Below, in pieces: positions 55,067 to 64,000 of a stretch of DNA of 64,000 nucleotides (positions are counted from its first letter, which is position 1; the number at the start of each line of letters is the position of its first letter). The stretch spans positions 15,581,387 through 15,645,386 of the forward strand of contig NC_052486.1 of the NCBI RefSeq assembly GCF_009730915.1, given 5' to 3'. The notes beneath the pieces were generated by a model. That model worked only from the letters and a program-made list of their open reading frames with translations, did no database searches and had not been told where the DNA came from. Position numbers and translations under genes: made by a program. This stretch comes from Dioscorea cayenensis subsp. rotundata. Taxonomy: Eukaryota > Streptophyta > Magnoliopsida > Dioscoreales > Dioscoreaceae.

Positions 55067-56286
55067 GTTTCAAAGTATTCATGTTTCATTTTTCGTATTT
55101 TACATGTTTGTTGAGTTTATTCATAAAGCTTGTGTTTGTGTTGTGTTTGTATTATTGTTTGTTGAATGATCCATGCTTGTCTTATATTTGTGAATCTTAT
55201 CTAGTGCTTTGGCATTGTTTTGGTTGTGTTTCAATGCATGTTTTCGTGTTATAGATGTTGTAAACTAGTTTTGTTCTAAGTTACATGGGAGCCATGCCAA
55301 AATTTTATTTTTCTAGGTCCATACGGGCTGTGCTACTGCCCGTATGGACCATTTTTCTGCCCCTGGGGGCCTTTCGATGGGTGCCATGTGCCGCGTGAGG
55401 GCAGCCCGTGAGGCTATCGCCTTCATGGGCTAGACAAGGATGAACTCTCACTGGCCCAGCTGCGCCTCGCATGGAGTCTGTGATGGCTTGGCGGGCTGAA
55501 ATTTCCACCCTAAGTAGCGCCACCTTCTCTCCCTTTGTTCCTCACCTCTCGCTCATCCGCTTTTCTTTTCATTCTTTCACCATTTTTCTTCCTCTTCACC
55601 TCTTCCTACCTCTTCCAATCAACTTAGATCTGTGGATTAATTGGAAGTTTTACTCATGCGATTTCACCCGACCTCTCACCGATTCAAGCTTTTGAAGTTC
55701 CTCCTAGGTTTTTGTTTTCGGGAGCAACCTTTGCCTCTTCTTCTCGATCTGTGCATGCATATCTCTACTTTTAAAACCATGAGGAATGTTGTGGTTGGTT
55801 GTTTGATCCTTAATTTGTTTAAATTTTATCCATGGTTTGTAAATTTTTGGGCTTCAGCAACTGGGGAAAATTCTTGCCAAATTTCAGTCTCATGCTACAA
55901 AGAATTTTTGAATGTTTCGTTTCATCTTGAATTTGTTCGACACTTTGTAGCATCCTTGAAACGTAAACACTTGCACTAGGAGAGATTTAAACATCATGAC
56001 ATTGATTGAACAAATGACTTGCATGGACTTTGTTTTCATAGTTTTTAGAGTTTTTCTGTTTGTGTGTTCTCCCCATATATCTCGGTGCAGAGATGAACTA
56101 TACTGTGACATTTGCGGTGATTATCGTGACATGAGTCATACTCACCACCCTTTAAGAATTGAATTGAACCAACCTCTCGCTCATGCATGTATTGCACAAT
56201 CTCATCAACCAAATGCGCCTTTACACTCCCTTTCATGCTTAATTTAATTATTCCGATTTTTATGGGCACCATGTTCGTTGGATTAG
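55067..56286 (+). other. Family-3 internal untranslated region
   Basis: No domain recognised. Holds the GC hairpin at 55316-55350 and further CACGGGC/GCCCGTG-type half-sites to about 55440. Open stretches at 55471-55979 have no motif. Confidence 0.5.
55316..55350. repeat. Perfect 13-bp-stem hairpin
   Basis: GGTCCATACGGGC, 9-base loop, GCCCGTATGGACC. Confidence 0.85.
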
Positions 56287-56310
56287 TGTACATTGTGAGG
56301 GCAATGTACA
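56287..56310 (+). promoter_or_regulatory. Hairpin 1 of the family-3 element
   Basis: TGTACATTG / CAATGTACA perfect 9-bp stem, 6-base loop TGAGGG, about 920 bp before the 3' LTR. Confidence 0.7.
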
Positions 56311-57191
56311 ATTCTAGGTGCGATGGGCTATTTGCATGCTTACATTTCACCCGGTGATAGCTATGATTTATTGTTAAGAACCTCCTCAGCTTGAAATGAA
56401 TGATAGTAATGAGTTGTAGTGTTATCGTAGCTATAAGGAAGCCATGTTTTCTTTTCTAGTGTTTTCTGCTGCAAACTTGACAGTCAGCATTTCTACCTTG
56501 TTTTGCCCCAAATGCAACGCACTACTTTGATTTAAAGTGTTAGAGTGGTAAATTCATCCCTCAATGGTCTTTTACGAGCTTTTGGTTCTCTTTTAGTTCA
56601 TTTTACTTTATCCCTAAGTGAAGTTTTTAGCATGAAAGTGCTCCGGAGACATGTATTGATTGAGAAAGATGAGTCTATGTCAAGATTCCTCCGCTACTTA
56701 GCATGAATGCGCCTCATGTAGATCGTAATCAAGTAGGTTGGGTGGCTCGCGTGCCTAATCAAGATGTGCATCCTCCGAATGATTATAAGATATTTTCAGT
56801 GCAGCTACGCTAGGGCGAGCTCGGATAAATAAATGAAGAAAGAAAGAAGTATTTGTTCCTCGGACTCAATCATGCACTCACTTAGTTACTAAAGTGTTGA
56901 ACGTGGACCAAGGACTCTTTGACCTACTATTAGAACTGAGGGTGTCTTCAACATTTTTAACACCGTGAGCCGGCTGAATGTGGTGTGTATAGGGAGAGCG
57001 AGATGAAGCATACACACACTCACGGGAAAGCACTCTAGAGGAACTCATGACTATCTCTACTCGAAAGTTAGTTATTGTACAACCCATTTCCTTGAATTCA
57101 TTTCATCTATGCCCTGTGAAGTTCTTCACCATTTGAGCTTGAGGTCGACGCTTAGTCGCTTATCATTCCGCCTTCGCTCTCTTTCATGTGT
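56311..57191 (+). other. Family-3 3' untranslated region, distal part
   Basis: No gene. Same position and nearly the same length as 28541-29432 in family 2. Confidence 0.5.
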
Positions 57192-57231
57192 GTTTGCTTT
57201 GGGGACAAGCAAAACGCTTAGGTGGGATGTT
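57192..57231 (+). promoter_or_regulatory. Hairpin 2 and polypurine tract of the family-3 element
   Basis: GTTTGCTTTGGGGACAAGC then AAAAC forms a TTTGCTT/AAGCAAA stem (57192-57215); it is followed by TTAGGTGGGATGT, the polypurine tract, ending at the LTR. Confidence 0.65.
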
Positions 57232-58727
57232 TGATAAATGCTCAATGTGATGAATATTTTATACGTATTGGATCTTATATATTATTTGTGTATACCTTGA
57301 TGAATTGATGCCTCGCTTGAATATACATTTGTTCTTTTGGTGTTGCAGAGCATAAATGTGCTGATCGTAGCTCAAAAATGCAAATTGATGAATTCATCAC
57401 CGATCGCATGGGGGTCCCAAGCATCGAGGTCATCAGATGATCACTATTTATGTCATGTGGGCATTTGGCCGTGAGCTTCACGTGGGGTCTACGCGCCCAG
57501 ACGTGTGGTGCCCGTGGAGGTTTATCGGAATTTCACAACCCTGATCAGAAAACACTACAAATTGAAAATCGTAGAAAGTACTGCATGTTTTCCGGCATTT
57601 GATCGTGAGTTTCACGCCGGGCTCCATGCTACCGCATGGATGCCCGCATTGATGCTCGTGATGGATGCCCGCATGGATCGATGGGATATAAATGGAAACC
57701 GATTTTTTCATGGGCAAGAGGGGAGTTTTGGAGAGTTCTGGAGTTCTATTTTCACCACCTTTAGGGAGGCAAGATCACGTCAGAGAAGAGAAATCAAAGG
57801 GAGAAGCTCTTGCTTATTAGATCTTCGCCGATCTCTTCTTTGGGAGTTTGTAGATTTTACTTAGGAAGCCGCCCATCATGGCATATCTCGTGGGAAGCAT
57901 TTCCACCTAGCTTGGCTTGTCTTCTACTTCTATTATTTGAGTGGAGTTTCTTTCTTATGCCATTTGTAGTTGTTTTCATGGACTTGTTGCTTGTATTTGT
58001 TTGCATGAAATGAGATCTCTCAAGGTCACCGGATGCCGTGAACCCTTGGGGTGAACTTGTGTATTTGGATGATTTAATTTTTGTCTATTGCAATTGTTGT
58101 GTATTTGTGATTCACCTTGGTGCATTTGATGTGTTGCTTACATGAGAACCTCAGAAACTGAATCGCTAGGTTGTACTTGGTAGTGACCATCGCCTTTGTA
58201 CTAGATGCTACACCAAGTTTGAAGGGGATTCATGTACGTACGCTGCGGACCATCGGGTATTCGTACTCTCCATCATTAGGGTTATTACAGACCAAGTTGT
58301 GTTCCGCCCTATTATGGATTTCCCCACTTGTTAATGCAATCGACGAGGATTTGATCGTAAGAAATTCCGTGGTCACTTATACCGGATTAGGGCACTGCCG
58401 CGATCATCGGGTTGATCTAATTTAGGAAACTTGTGTCCAAACCCTTCCTTCAATTGCATGACATTCTTAGCAATCTTTGCACTTTAGTAGTCCCTAGGGA
58501 ATCCGCATCCGTGACCATTTCTTTCCCCCGATTTATACCCCTACCTTTATCATAGACTCCATTTGTAGTTCTTTTATTTCATGTAATAGATTAGAGAAAC
58601 CTTCCGAATCATTCGGGCTAGACAATACGCAAAGAGGAAGTGGTAAGAGTAGATTCCACCAGGAATACGACCCTCCGTGTCAGACGAGGGGTATTACTGG
58701 ACGACCTGCACCTATGGATCGCGATCA
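57232..58727 (+). repeat. Family-3 3' LTR
   Basis: TGATAAATGCTCAATGTG … GGATCGCGATCA; 1496 bp, pairs with 50673-52161. Confidence 0.88.
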
Positions 58728-59385
58728 AGTCCTCGTAGATGCTTCTCGGCCAAGCGACGCCCAAAAGGGTAACAGAGAAGAGAAGGTTTCCTCGGGCCGG
58801 ACAGAGATTGGCCTCGAGTGCAAAGCAAAGGCGTATGGAAGATTGACCGTAAGACCCACTCCACGAGGAGAGGACGAAATGGGTTTATAGTGATCCTCGA
58901 CGGTGCCAGTGCTGGGCGTCAGCCAGAATCTGGATAAAGTTATTTAGGATAACAGTCGATCTTCCCCAAGAGTTCACATCGACGTGGGATGGTCGGCACC
59001 GATGTCGCTCTTCGCCACCGCTATAGTATGTTCCAAGGCTGAAGTTGTTCATCATTAAAGCGGTATGTGAGTCGGGTTCGTAACGCCGTGAGATAGTCTT
59101 CGCCCATATCCGGCAAGGCGGTTAGAGCACGCCCGAGGACCATTCCCCCTAGTACGAGAGGACCGGGAAGGACGCACCTCTGGTGTACCAGTTATCGTGC
59201 CCACGGTAAACGCTGCAGCCGGTGCGCGGAGCGGATAACTGCTGAAAGTGCATCTAGAGTAGTAAGCCCACCCCAAGATGAGTGCCTCCTATTCCGACTT
59301 CCCCAGAGCCTCCGGTAGCACAGCCGAGACAGCGACGCGGTTCTGCTGCGTAGGGATAGAGCGACAGAAGTATTGGGGATCCAAG
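58728..59385 (+). pseudogene. rrn23: Plastid 23S rRNA, 3' part (downstream of the insertion)
   Basis: Resumes plastid 23S rRNA after the target duplication: GGTTTCCTCGGGCCGGACAG, GGATAACAG…CTTCCCCAAGAG, CTAGTACGAGAGGACCGGGA (sarcin-ricin loop), GGACGCACCTCTGGTGTACC, TAAGCCCACCCCAAGATGAG and CTCCGGTAGCACAGCCGAGA. Many substitutions and indels relative to a functional plastid rRNA indicate decay in the nucleus. rrn4.5, rrn5 and trnR follow in plastid order. Confidence 0.92.
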
Positions 59386-59386
59386 A

Positions 59387-59492
59387 TAAGGTCACGGCGA
59401 GACGAGCCGCTTTATCATTACGATAGAGTGTCAAGTGGAAGTGCAGTGATGTATGCAGCATGAGGCATCCTAACAGACCGAGAGATTTGAAC
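59387..59492 (+). pseudogene. rrn4.5: Plastid 4.5S rRNA
   Basis: AAGGTCACGGCGAGACGAGC, TTATCATTACGATAG, GTGTCAAGTGGAAGTGCAGT, GATGTATGCAGC, GAGGCATCCTAACAGACCG match plastid 4.5S rRNA with a few inserted bases. Its presence separates this block from mitochondrial rrn26, which has no 4.5S. Confidence 0.9.
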
Positions 59493-59720
59493 CTTTGTTT
59501 CCTACGACCTGATCAATTCAGATCATGGGCACTCGCCATCTATTTTCATTGTTCAACTGTTTGACAACATGAAAAACCAAAAGCCCCGCCTCCTTCTCTA
59601 TCTATTCAAAGGGATGGAAGGGCGAGGCCTTTGCGTCCCTTCCTAAGCCGGCAACGCTGGGGCCTCACAATCACTGAAGCCAACATGCTTTTCTCTTCAT
59701 CCTTTCGTTCAGCGCTGCTG

Positions 59721-59849
59721 ATATTCTGAGTGCCTCTGGCGTGAGGAACCATACACTCATCCATCCCTGAACTTGGTGGTTAAACTCGTCATGTGTGACG
59801 ACAACTGTGAGAGGGTCCCGCTGAAAAATAGAAGCCTGACGCCAGAGAA
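59721..59849 (+). pseudogene. rrn5: Plastid 5S rRNA
   Basis: ATATTCTG…GCCTCTGGCGTGAGGAACCA, CCATCCCTGAACTTGGTGGT, TAAACTC, CTGAAAAATAG…TGACGCCAG correspond to the plastid 5S rRNA downstream of rrn4.5, with damaged central helices. Confidence 0.82.
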
Positions 59850-60106
59850 TAGAGTAAAAGCTCACAGCTTTAAAATCAGTAAAATAAAACAGGGAAAAGA
59901 TAAAAAGATGCAAAGGTCGCCTTTATTCAAAACCCTACATTATGACATCTCTTCTCTCCCACTTCACACCCTCGGAACGCATCACTGCTCTTATATAGTC
60001 TTATAGAGTGAAACGCGCCACATCTTCTTAAACTCGGAAAGATAGCCGAGGAGAGGAAAGGTTCTCTTTTTGAGGTACTCCCTGCACATGTATCCAAATG
60101 GAGACG
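59850..60106. other. rrn5-trnR spacer
   Basis: Weakly plastid-like, no gene. Confidence 0.5.
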
Positions 60107-60197
60107 CGGCCTCAGAGCTCGAGGAGGTGATCGAGGAGCACGTGGCTCACCGGTGGTGAACGACGGCAGGTGTCGGGGTTCGAACTCCTCCTCGCCT
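60107..60197 (+). pseudogene. trnR-ACG: Degenerate plastid trnR-ACG
   Basis: GCTCGAGGAGGTGATCGAGG, AGCACGTGGCTCACCGG, GGTGTCGGGGTTCGAACTCC and TCCTCGCC recall the plastid tRNA-Arg (D arm, GCACGTGGCTACGAACC anticodon stem, TTCGAAT loop). The anticodon region carries an insertion, so it is not a working tRNA. The order rrn5-trnR is as in plastid inverted repeats. Confidence 0.7.
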
Positions 60198-60500
60198 GCG
60201 GCTAACCGCGCCGTAAAGTGGAAGGATCCTTCTTTGGCTCTGTGGTGGGTAAATCTGATCGTATAGCGGACGCAAAGTTAATTGAACTCAGTGGGTCGGT
60301 TTGAAATGGACTGGCCTTTACTTTTCTTTGTCTTTATCGTGAATGCTCGATCATTACATATAGTAAACTCGTGGAATCAGCATATTTGTGTTTTACTCCC
60401 CATAATTCTTCCCTCACCAAATAAAGGCATAGTAGAGTGTAAGCATGTATTAGTAGTATAGCTAAATGCTGCCTCGTCATTGTCATTAACATGTTTGCTC
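60198..60500. other. DNA from trnR to the gap
   Basis: Initially consistent with plastid trnR-trnN spacer, then unassigned. Confidence 0.4.
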
Positions 60501-61500
60501 NNNNNNNNNNNNNNNNNNNNNNNNNNNNNNNNNNNNNNNNNNNNNNNNNNNNNNNNNNNNNNNNNNNNNNNNNNNNNNNNNNNNNNNNNNNNNNNNNNNN
60601 NNNNNNNNNNNNNNNNNNNNNNNNNNNNNNNNNNNNNNNNNNNNNNNNNNNNNNNNNNNNNNNNNNNNNNNNNNNNNNNNNNNNNNNNNNNNNNNNNNNN
60701 NNNNNNNNNNNNNNNNNNNNNNNNNNNNNNNNNNNNNNNNNNNNNNNNNNNNNNNNNNNNNNNNNNNNNNNNNNNNNNNNNNNNNNNNNNNNNNNNNNNN
60801 NNNNNNNNNNNNNNNNNNNNNNNNNNNNNNNNNNNNNNNNNNNNNNNNNNNNNNNNNNNNNNNNNNNNNNNNNNNNNNNNNNNNNNNNNNNNNNNNNNNN
60901 NNNNNNNNNNNNNNNNNNNNNNNNNNNNNNNNNNNNNNNNNNNNNNNNNNNNNNNNNNNNNNNNNNNNNNNNNNNNNNNNNNNNNNNNNNNNNNNNNNNN
61001 NNNNNNNNNNNNNNNNNNNNNNNNNNNNNNNNNNNNNNNNNNNNNNNNNNNNNNNNNNNNNNNNNNNNNNNNNNNNNNNNNNNNNNNNNNNNNNNNNNNN
61101 NNNNNNNNNNNNNNNNNNNNNNNNNNNNNNNNNNNNNNNNNNNNNNNNNNNNNNNNNNNNNNNNNNNNNNNNNNNNNNNNNNNNNNNNNNNNNNNNNNNN
61201 NNNNNNNNNNNNNNNNNNNNNNNNNNNNNNNNNNNNNNNNNNNNNNNNNNNNNNNNNNNNNNNNNNNNNNNNNNNNNNNNNNNNNNNNNNNNNNNNNNNN
61301 NNNNNNNNNNNNNNNNNNNNNNNNNNNNNNNNNNNNNNNNNNNNNNNNNNNNNNNNNNNNNNNNNNNNNNNNNNNNNNNNNNNNNNNNNNNNNNNNNNNN
61401 NNNNNNNNNNNNNNNNNNNNNNNNNNNNNNNNNNNNNNNNNNNNNNNNNNNNNNNNNNNNNNNNNNNNNNNNNNNNNNNNNNNNNNNNNNNNNNNNNNNN
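60501..61500. other. Scaffold gap (1000 N)
   Basis: Exactly 1000 N. Confidence 0.95.
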
Positions 61501-61513
61501 ATAATCACACATG

Positions 61514-63411
61514 TGACAAGGTCCCTCTGCGATATCCCGCAAGTGCACGGGTTCATCAGTAATAATCCCGGTGAGCTGGTATCGAATCCACAGGGGAGTA
61601 GAGAATAAAAATACTTAATTCGATTCTTAGCTATGTAAAAGATCAATGATAATGAGTGTGACAATGATTCAATTCTCAACAGTAAAAGCAACAAGTAAGA
61701 GAGCAAAAGTTAAGAAGTGGGTAAGGCAGTCAATAAAGATGGGGTACCCTGATAATGCTCCACCTAGGATAATTGTTTCCAAGTGCAAGAACCTCTATTA
61801 TGCTTCCTAATCAATGCAATGGTGAGTCATGGAAATCCTTAATTGCATAGTCCCAAATATAAGGTCAATCTATGCCTAACTCTATACATGTCCCGAGGAG
61901 AAATCGAACAATCTCAACACCTCGCACTCGTCATAGAGTTGCAATGAGATCTAGGGATTCCAAGTGATAAATCTCTTCCTTATAATAGACCTAACCCTTT
62001 GGTCCGGTGGAAGGTCCCTAACCACAATTGAGCCCTAGATACTAAGATCACCTCAACGCTTCATCCCAGTTGCACGTGCAACCTAAGCCCCAGACGAAGT
62101 TCATCCTTTTAGACCATTCACTCTATTATGGCCGCAAAGAACTCGAGGGAATGGAGGTAGAATCCATCACGCCGAGGGGAAAGGGGACGCCTCCCTGCAT
62201 CTCTCGACTCACCCTCTCAACCCTCCTCCAACCTAGCTTTTTGTCTACGCTCGTGGTGTGTCACACACTCACAAGGTTACCAACAAGAACTCTCAACTCT
62301 AGTGTCACTCTAGGGGAAATGTTCATACAATCAAGCATTCAAGGTTTGGAACTCACAATAAACATCAATTTATTGAAAGCATAATAAAGAGGTTCAAAGA
62401 AACAAATACATCCTAGGGTTCACAATACCCCGAGTACCCACTAGGGGTTTAGCTCTCCATGAGCTAAGTACAATCAAAAGAAATAGAATGCAAAAGCAAT
62501 AAATCCATAAAAGAAACCCCTTGATGGTCGTGTCAATGGTCTTGTGGAGAGTCCTCTACTCGCTGGAAGGGATCCCTTTGTCCGGCCAAGGATACACCCT
62601 CACGGGATCGGTGCCGACGAAAGCTCTCCCAATAACCTTCTTCCAAGACGACACGCGATGTCGGAGCCATAGAATCTCTCCAAAACCCTACCCAATACCC
62701 CTCGAAACCCTAGCTGAAGCCCTCTCGCAAGTTGGGGAAAAGATGGAGAAAAAGAATACCAAAAATCGGGTCTGAATCGGCTTTTAAATAGGGTCTGGAA
62801 TCGGGCGAATCCACGGCGTGGATGCTCCATGCGCCCTGTCGCGGAATTTCCACACGGGCATGGATAATTTCCACTGCCGGGTGTGGATTCTCTGCTCTCG
62901 GTTTCTCGGCCGATCGTGAGCAGATCGTCATATCAGATGCATACTACAATGTTGCTACGATCACGCCATGATTCAACCTCGAATAGCTTCCAATTCCATA
63001 CTTTCATCGGGCACCGCCCAGCGGGCACACGTTCACGTCGTTGATCACTTGCTTCTTCAATGGAGTACACGTTGGTGGAACCCTTGTTCTATGTGCATAA
63101 GTCAAAGTGCTCGAGTGTAACTGCCTTTGTGCCCCTCCAAATGGATGTGCCAACTCGAATATGAGGAGGTTGGCACACACGCTAACATCTCACATCGACC
63201 CTATGTCTTTCGCGTTTGAACCTTAGCAAGATTTCCTCCAAAAATCGGTGCATTGTGATCCACATTGGCCTATTTCCTTCGTACTCGGCCTCACAACCCC
63301 TACTGCATAAGAGTAACATAAAAACACACATATTTGTGTAAAAACCCGAGAAAAGTAATGCTCAACATAAGGAATGAACGCTTCACATTCGTATCACATA
63401 AGCACTTATCA
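61514..63411 (-). repeat. Family-1 LTR, probably solo or 5' LTR at a contig edge
   Basis: 1898 bp, from TGATAAGTGCTTATG (63411) to CTTGTCA (61514), full-length relative to 18095-19935. The sequence on its low-coordinate side (ATAATCACACATG) is not a PBS, and no 5-bp duplication is visible (ACATG versus ACCTA). It abuts mitochondrial rRNA sequence at 63412. Confidence 0.82.
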
Positions 63412-64000
63412 ACCTACTATCAAGATCCTCGCGACTATGGCAGGGCGGTACGCTCTGCTCTCTCGCGACCCCTACTTTAATCAAATAAAGGCCCCTACTG
63501 AAGATGAAAAAGGCGAGCACTGAAATGAGAAAGGAACGAATGACGCAAGACGACTTCGGTTCACACGTGAAAGTGCTTCGAAAGCTGTCAGCAGGTGCGC
63601 AGAGCCAGAGCCCGGCATATTCGCCCGCTGGGCCGAGTGTTCACCCACTTCAGAGTCTTCGCCTTTAGAGAAGAAAAAGTGTCCGCCCCTGCTTCAAAAC
63701 GTAAAGGCACGTGCCCTCCATTTGCTGGTCGCCAAAGACGAGAGCTTCGCCTTTGGAAGCGCCAGTAGCGTAGGGCGACCGGGCCAGCCGAGCCCCTCTG
63801 AATTATCTAATTAAGGCTTTGATGACTCAAGGTGAATATTAGGGAAAGGAGAGCGAGGGGAAGAGGGGGCAGCCCTCGGCCCGCTCATCCAATTTCGCTC
63901 CAACAGACAGGCATGGTTCAGTAGTCAAAGCAACTTCGTCACTTTCGTGTACCCATCGGACGGCAGTCCCTTTCGGGGGTTCCTTAGGGACCGATTCACT
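63412..64000 (-). pseudogene. rrn26: Mitochondrial 26S rRNA fragment, continues past the window
   Basis: On the minus strand the window end reads AGTGAATCGGTCCCTAAGGA, ACCCCCGAAAGGGACTGCCG and TCCGATGGGTACACGAAAGT. This corresponds to the 23S-type CCCTAAGG.GAGGCCGAAAGG segment (near E. coli position 1330) in its plant mitochondrial form, including the plant-specific insert with AAAGGCGAAGCTCTCGTCTT. The plastid 23S version of this region is different, so this is a separate, mitochondrial piece. Little damage is visible, in contrast to the plastid block. Confidence 0.78.

Larger units (their letters stand above)
50673..58727 (+). mobile_element. Complete family-3 LTR retroelement with gag-protease only
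   Basis: 8055 bp flanked by AGTCT (50668-50672) and AGTCC (58728-58732), a 5-bp target duplication with one later change. It has TG…CA LTRs of 1489 and 1496 bp, a perfect tRNA-Asp PBS at 52168-52184 and a polypurine tract before 57232. Interior: gag, protease remnant, conserved post-ORF motif, hairpin 1, hairpin 2. No RT, RNase H or integrase motif is present between protease and the 3' LTR, so it depended on a relative for replication. The two LTRs differ by many small indels, so it is either old or poorly base-called. Confidence 0.88.

Noticed and set aside
58728..59492. Mitochondrial rrn26
   Set aside because: The 4.5S, 5S and trnR order downstream and the sequence itself are plastid; the mitochondrial rRNA piece is only at 63412-64000.
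61514..63411. Complete element with target duplication at the right end
   Set aside because: No PBS or polypurine tract next to the LTR and no matching 5-bp flanks; the left side runs into a gap.

Overview
This window is plant nuclear DNA: organelle-derived sequence (mitochondrial and plastid) broken up by nested LTR retrotransposons. I see no intact host gene. The organelle gene set (ccmC, rps13, nad1 with trans/cis group II introns, rps4, plastid rrn23-rrn4.5-rrn5-trnR) points to a flowering plant; the species cannot be named. The organelle genes are frameshifted and carry stop codons, and they sit among LTRs with tRNA-Asp primer-binding sites. That fits a NUMT/NUPT array rather than a functional organelle genome. 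Three runs of exactly 1000 N (25202-26201, 37088-38087, 60501-61500) are scaffold gaps of unknown true size.

Layout. 1-2215: left end of a minus-strand Athila-type element (gag fragment, PBS, LTR) abutting a Ty3 RT remnant. 2216-5920: anonymous DNA. 5921-13692: mitochondrial block ccmC, rps13, nad1 exon 2, intron i477, nad1 exon 3 (all +), rps4 (-). 13960-17720: remnants of a LINE-type RNase H and two Copia RT fragments. 18095-25201: a minus-strand non-autonomous Athila-like element (family 1). 26202-27154: plus-strand gag-protease remnant, interrupted by a second minus-strand non-autonomous element (family 2, 27155 to about 33527). 34584-37087: LTR/RT remnants of another minus-strand element. 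38088-43274: anonymous, possibly mitochondrial DNA. 43275-47627: a second, inverted copy of the rps4/nad1 mitochondrial block. 47628-50566: two family-1 LTRs in inverted orientation, joining the mitochondrial block to plastid rrn23. 50673-58727: a complete plus-strand gag-pro element (family 3) inserted in plastid rrn23 with an almost perfect 5-bp target duplication. 58728-60197: rest of rrn23, rrn4.5, rrn5, trnR. 61514-63411: another family-1 LTR. 63412-64000: mitochondrial rrn26 piece on the minus strand.

The most interesting signal is in the retroelements. Families 1 and 2 carry, at the gag position just behind the PBS, homologous proteins that I do not recognise as Gag: a coiled-coil-like N-terminal part, a variable number of modules around FPWRPK, and a conserved C-terminus (GSSYA...REEHT.FKP). 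In families 1, 2 and 3 the frame ends at a stop fused to a splice-donor-like GGTAAGAA, followed by one shared non-coding motif (AAACAAGCGCTTCTTGGG). Each then has a hairpin near position -900 from the LTR with compensatory base changes, and a second hairpin beside the polypurine tract. Each LTR family also has its own GC-rich palindromes, including an array of about 110-bp units with two hairpins each at 22995-23590.
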